From Xanthostigma xanthostigma (Eukaryota > Arthropoda > Insecta > Raphidioptera > Raphidiidae), in the NCBI GenBank assembly GCA_963575645.1, contig OY754470.1:46407201-46471200 (forward strand): a DNA stretch of 64,000 nt, given 5' to 3'. The position numbers and the translations under genes were made by a program. Positions within the stretch are counted from its first letter, which is position 1. Each line of letters opens with the position of its first letter. A model generated the notes under the pieces. The model worked only from the letters and a program-made list of their open reading frames with translations, was not told the DNA's origin and searched no databases. Shown here one piece after another: positions 60,005 to 64,000 of this stretch.

Positions 60005-60321
60005 TATAAAACTGGAATTAAAAAATACTTCCAATAACAGCAACTCTAAAAAATAACCACAACCAATAAATAAAAAATTGCTCCACAAGACCAATAAATA
60101 ATAAAGCCAGACAATAACCAAAATCCATCAAAACAATACATCAACACAGCAGCTTTTGGATTAGGTCAACAATGCTAAAATGATTTTATTTGTTTGACTG
60201 TGATTTTCTTTGTTTCAGTACATTTTAATAAAAAGTTAAAGCTTGTTTTTAAACGGTTTTTTATTTATATTTTTTGAATTTATAGCTTATTAAACAAACA
60301 GAGAAACCGTTTTTTTAAAAA

Positions 60322-63232
60322 ATGGCGGACGATTCCATTGAAATAACCGAACCGCTCGAGTTCAGTCCAACTGCGCTGCCAGGAGGAATGTTGTGGTACG
60401 ACTTAAAAGCATTCAACGCCGATCAGCAGAACGCCTGCAATGACCTGAAGATGAAATTACGCAGGGATGATGAAACGTATCTTAAATGTCATCCTGAAGT
60501 AAACCTCCAGAAAATTCTTTTTTTCTTCATACCTTGGTCGAAAGTTCGTACGTTCGGCATCAATTGTAACGCAAAAAGTCTAACATTTACGCATTGGTGG
60601 GATTACACACACTGATGCTGGTTAGTACGTATTTTCGACCGGCTATAAAGAAAAACAGTCATCATGTACACCGCGCCATGAGACATTTAAAATGTCTGAC
60701 ACCTTGAATATGTCGAACATATTCGAGGTGTCAGACATTTTAAATGGTTCATGTTATTTGTCAGAGAACATTATTTTAGCGTTTTGGTTGAAGTTTTTTA
60801 GCTATCCAATTAAGAGGACAAACAGTATCTATAAATTTTTACATGTCGTCAAAACGACAATTTAGAGGGAAAACGCCCCAAAATCAAGAAAAGTCATAGA
60901 GGAAATAGGTGTCAGACTAGGCCTAATGAAGCCATATACAAAGTTTGGGGAGAGTATGTGTCAATAAAATTTTTGCCGACGGGCACTCTGACTATTTGGT
61001 TTTCTCATATTGGCAGTACCATGACTTCGCGATCTTCGCGTAGGTACCGCTTAGTGCGCCACTGGCAGAAATGAAATTGTTACCGCGGCATCGTCTTGTC
61101 GATCGGCGCTCACAGACTTACTATAAATAATATAATGATTACGTTAATAATTTTAAATTACTTATATCATAGATAAATAATTTCTTGGAAATCGATACAC
61201 CTGCACACTTCGGATAGTGAGGTCTCCTAACCGCCGATTAGTAACATGCGCTAGTTGAAATTACTTCAGCAACTCGCGTCAAAGCCATTGTCTTTGCGTT
61301 CGTCACTCACCTCAAAGGATAAGGAGTCGTAACTATCCGGGATAATTTGTGTTTAGGTACGTGGTTTAACAGCGTTATTGCTTCGAGAGTTCCTGAAGAA
61401 CAAGCCAAGGAAAAATCTTCACCGATTCGCTGCGACGTATTTTTCCCGACCTCGCGAAGACATTCAAACTGAACTTCTTGCGTATTTGAAACAATTGGTA
61501 CTGTGTTTTGTTGATTGGTTTACTATTTCGTGTATTGGATACTATTTATTTCGTATTTTACCATTTCAACTCCACAAGTGGGGAATGGTACTATTTTACC
61601 TTATTTTTTCGTTTTGAGGTCTCCTGAATCTAAAAAACATATTTTTGGAAAAAATCTGTGCGTCTGATTTTCTATATGTTACGGTTAATACAAGAAAGTA
61701 GTTTATTCGCGAATTAACCGGCTAATACACTAATTAACCAACGTCAAGGATTGGTTAATTCGGGTAATTAGCCGATTAATTCGCGAATTAACTTACTTTC
61801 TTGTATTAACCGTAACATATATACTTCCTACAAAAAATTTGGTTTCGGTCCGGTCATCCGTTTGACCTCACAGACCGAGTTGGAGTGTTTTTTCGATCCC
61901 ATTAACGAATGTCTTAGCATTGGACCTAAAAAGAATTCTCCCAAAGTTTTTGCTTTCTAAATCAAACCTGTGAACGGCGCAATCCGAGTTTGTTTCCCAT
62001 TAATTTAGCATGGGATAAACGACGTTCTTACTCAAACATGGATAGCTGGTAGAAATTTTTTTTTTTATTTTTGATAGCAGCATTTTATAGAGAATTAAAT
62101 TTCCCACAAAAAAGGTCCTTAGTACTAAATCCGTGAATTCATTATTTTCAAAGATATATTCGTTTAAACACTAGTTAATTAAATGAAATCAGATTTTTGA
62201 TGATAATGTCTAAACGAACATATCTTTGAAAATAATGAATTCACGGATTTAGTACTAAGGAACCTTTTTTGTGGGAAATTTAATTCTCTACAATGTGCTA
62301 CTATCAAAATTAAAAAAAAAAAATTTGAAAAGTAGTTTGACCCTGCAGGCCATCCCTGTAACTTCCCGCTATTTTCGAGTTCAAAACGCTCAAAAATATG
62401 TCAAATATAGCAAGAAGTTTATTTTTTAGCTCTTCGAGCTCAAAAAAAAAACACTTTGTTACGAAATTTTCGTTCACGATATCTCATGAACAAATGAAGC
62501 GATTTTGATGCGATTTGCGGCAGTCGACGCAATTTTTTAACCTTAAAAAGTAATTTTATACAGAAAAATCGATCTCATAGGAATTTTACGAGAAATTTAA
62601 AAAAAAACACTTTTTAAAAATTTTTCGTTCACGATATCTCGTGAACAAATGAGCCGATTTTGATGCGGTTTGCTGCAATCGACGCAGTTTTTTTAACCTA
62701 AGAAAGTAAATTATTACAAAAAAATCGATTTGATAAGAATTTTACGAGTAATTTTAAAAAATTACTTTTTTCCTAATTTTTCGTTCACGTTATCTCATGA
62801 ACAAATGAACCAATTTTGATATGGTTTGCGGCGATCGACGCAGTTTTTTTAGCTTAAGAAAGTAATTTATTACAAAAAAATCAATCTGATAACAATTTTA
62901 AGAGTCATTTTAAAAAAACACTTTTTTACGATTTTTTCGTTCACGGTTTCTCGTGAACAAATGAACCGATTTTGATGCGGTTTGCGGAAATCGACGCAGT
63001 TTGTTAAGGAGAAGAGCTGATTAGTTTTTGGAATTAATCGGTTTAGTAGTTTAGAAAATTTTTTACAAAAACAAATTTTTAAAAATTTTTGAAACTTGTT
63101 TTTTTAAGATTTCTCAAAATTTTTTGGGCCGAATCGTTTCAAATTTTCAGGAAGTCTAAGTTCACCAAGATCACGTCAGATGCCGCAAACCACGTTTCAG
63201 TCGGACACTCCGTTCAAAAGATATAAAAGGTT

Positions 63233-63272
<40 letters not shown>

Positions 63273-63976
63273 TCCATACATACAGCCCTACGGACATCAT
63301 CGCCAAAATAGTTTCAATAGCTTCCTAGGACCCCAAAACGTCGAGATCTGGCGAAAACTCGATTTTCGAAAATCGGGGTGAAACCAATAACTTCCCGATT
63401 TTTGAAAAAAAAAAAATTTTTTTTTTTTTTTTTTAAAGCGGGAAGTTAAAAATGTTTGAAAGCTGAAATTGTTGGAGAATTTTTTTAGGTCTAATGCTAA
63501 ATCATTAGTCAATGGAACCCTAATATTTAACTATTACGTAGCCAAAACGATTCGCTAAAGAAACGCAGTACATAGAAAAAGATGAAGCGCGAGGAGAAGG
63601 TGGTAGTGAACAAACCGATGTCGTAGAAGAGGGTGCTTTCAAAGGATATTCCCAATTTACGACAGAAACTGAAGAATCCATTATGATGGCAAACTACATG
63701 TTCAAAGATGGTAGTGATATGTTCCGAGACTATGGTAGGTTCGATGAAGAACTATATTTCCCGATGGGCGGTGAAGGGTACGATTTCATGGATTGGCATG
63801 TCAAAAAATATTATCCCCGTTTTGCTATCAAACGTGGACCGAAAGAAAAATTAGTAAACATAGAAAGTGACGATGGAGAATCGAAACTTGTAGAAACTTC
63901 GTATTATGAAGACTATACTATCGAAGACACTTCCAAATCTGAACAAGTTACTGACGCTACTATTTTAAATCAATGA
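60322..63976 (+). CDS. RIIa domain protein, RIIAD1-like
   Basis: Three exons join in phase to 250 residues: 60322-60498, 61357-61497 and 63542-63976. Residues 1-58 begin MADDSIEITE and include the block LKMKLRRDDETYLKCHPE; exon 2 continues VRGLTALLLREFLKNKP...FAATYFSRP, the dimerisation/docking helix pair of the RIIa fold. Spacing between the H-x-E-V motif and R-E-F equals that in vertebrate RIIAD1, which fixes the exon 2 acceptor at 61357. RIIa domains dimerise and bind amphipathic helices of kinase-anchoring proteins, often in cilia or sperm tails. The third exon adds 144 acidic residues (EEGAFKGYSQFTTETEE, then YGRFDEELYFPMGGEGYDF) with no recognised family. It joins in frame but lies 2 kb away behind repeats, so its membership is less certain. 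An intermediate exon could be missed. Confidence 0.75.
60680..60748. repeat. Hairpin in RIIa gene intron 1
   Basis: GACATTTAAAATGTCTGACA with CCTTGAATATG, and CATATTCGAGG with TGTCAGACATTTTAAATG, form a 33-bp stem with few mismatches and almost no loop. It is probably a mini foldback insertion. Confidence 0.65.
61674..61822. mobile_element. Foldback MITE ATGTTACGGTTAATACAAG
   Basis: The left arm ATGTTACGGTTAATACAAGA...ATTCGCGAATTAACCGGCTA and right arm are inverted over about 65 bp in RIIa intron 2. It is short, non-coding and AT-rich. Confidence 0.8.
62440..63010 (+). repeat. Four-copy tandem repeat, ~156-bp period
   Basis: A unit with TTTTTCGTTCACGATATCTC, GTGAACAAATGA(G/A)CCGATTTTG and ATCGACGCAGTTTTTTTA recurs with CGTTCAC at 62471, 62626, 62782 and 62939, a spacing of 155-157 bp. 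The copies are diverged by point changes, so the array is not fresh. Confidence 0.9.
63246..63450 (+). repeat. CA microsatellite and retroposon tail
   Basis: A (CA)n run at about 63246-63272 is followed by CCAAAACGTCGAGATCTGGC, AAAACTCGATTTTCGAAAAT and, after A- and T-runs, GCGGGAAGTTAA. The same tail occurs at 25546-25690 and 52500-52690. Confidence 0.6.
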
Positions 63977-64000
63977 ATTTTATATACAGTTTAAATATTT

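Larger units (their letters stand above)
56213..60321. other. Gene-free repeat-rich interval before the RIIa gene
   Basis: No coding segment could be supported apart from the listed elements. An (ATT)n run lies near 57470-57505. A partial Helitron-like copy ends at 57825 and a copy of the CGCTAGATGTCTA(A/G)CG repeat lies at 58360-58650. A TTTGTTTCAG at about 60209-60218 could be a 5' UTR acceptor of the RIIa gene. Confidence 0.45.
61895..63515. mobile_element. Foldback element, CATTGG(A/C)CCTAAA family, copy 2, split by an insertion
   Basis: The left arm and centre (61895-62330) match 17318-17700. The right arm breaks off at about 62330 after the phrase AAAAGTAG. The expected outer end (AAAGCTGAAATTGTTGGAG, then TTTAGGTCTAATGCTAAA) reappears at 63458-63510. 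The 1.1-kb intruder between them carries satellite units, a CA microsatellite and a retroposon tail. Confidence 0.78.

Noticed and set aside
62440..63010. CRISPR-like array
   Set aside because: The repeat unit is ~156 bp with no unique spacers and the window is insect nuclear DNA; it is a tandem repeat within a transposon.

Overview
This window reads as nuclear DNA of an insect. It is AT-rich, its genes are split by many introns with GT-AG junctions, and it is packed with short inverted-repeat transposons, Helitron-like repeats and a tRNA-derived SINE of a type common in insects. The species cannot be fixed. The combination of a CYP305-like P450 and this repeat style would fit a hemipteroid insect, but that is a weak inference.

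Three protein-coding genes can be assembled exon by exon, and the phases agree in all three. (1) An MCC homologue (mutated in colorectal cancers family) lies on the minus strand at 22998-41583, with 14 exons and a 1046-residue model. It keeps an N-terminal EF-hand, the family coiled-coil blocks and a C-terminal E-T-S-L PDZ-binding motif. (2) A microsomal cytochrome P450 of the CYP2 clan, most like CYP305, lies on the minus strand at 42261-51907, with 9 exons and 510 residues. It sits head-to-tail upstream of MCC, with about 680 bp between them. (3) A small RIIa (dimerisation/docking) gene resembling RIIAD1 lies on the plus strand at 60322-63976, with three supported exons and 250 residues.

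The first 22 kb hold no convincing gene. They contain foldback elements, hAT-type MITEs with exact 8-bp target-site duplications, a 5'-truncated LINE reverse transcriptase (12713-13744, minus), a triplicated 150-bp unit beside a long palindrome (8.27-8.96 kb), and one orphan exon candidate at 4.14 kb.

The MCC introns carry the most interesting mobile DNA. Intron 9 is almost wholly a three-part nest (28138-30398): an inverted-repeat element whose left arm was hit by a Ginger-like DNA transposon (TATA target duplication, decayed integrase start) and whose right arm was hit by a second foldback element (TA duplication). P450 intron 2 holds a 1160-bp non-autonomous hAT element with a perfect 8-bp duplication and an inner foldback.

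From 52 to 60 kb the window is repeats only. The RIIa gene then follows, with its second intron filled by an inverted-repeat element that was split by a satellite-bearing insertion. The three genes have no evident shared pathway. MCC is a polarity/adhesion scaffold in other animals, CYP305 is an orphan-type oxidase, and RIIa proteins dock to kinase-anchoring partners, often in cilia or sperm. No new multi-gene system is apparent. The novelty lies in transposon structure and in unusual residues of the P450.
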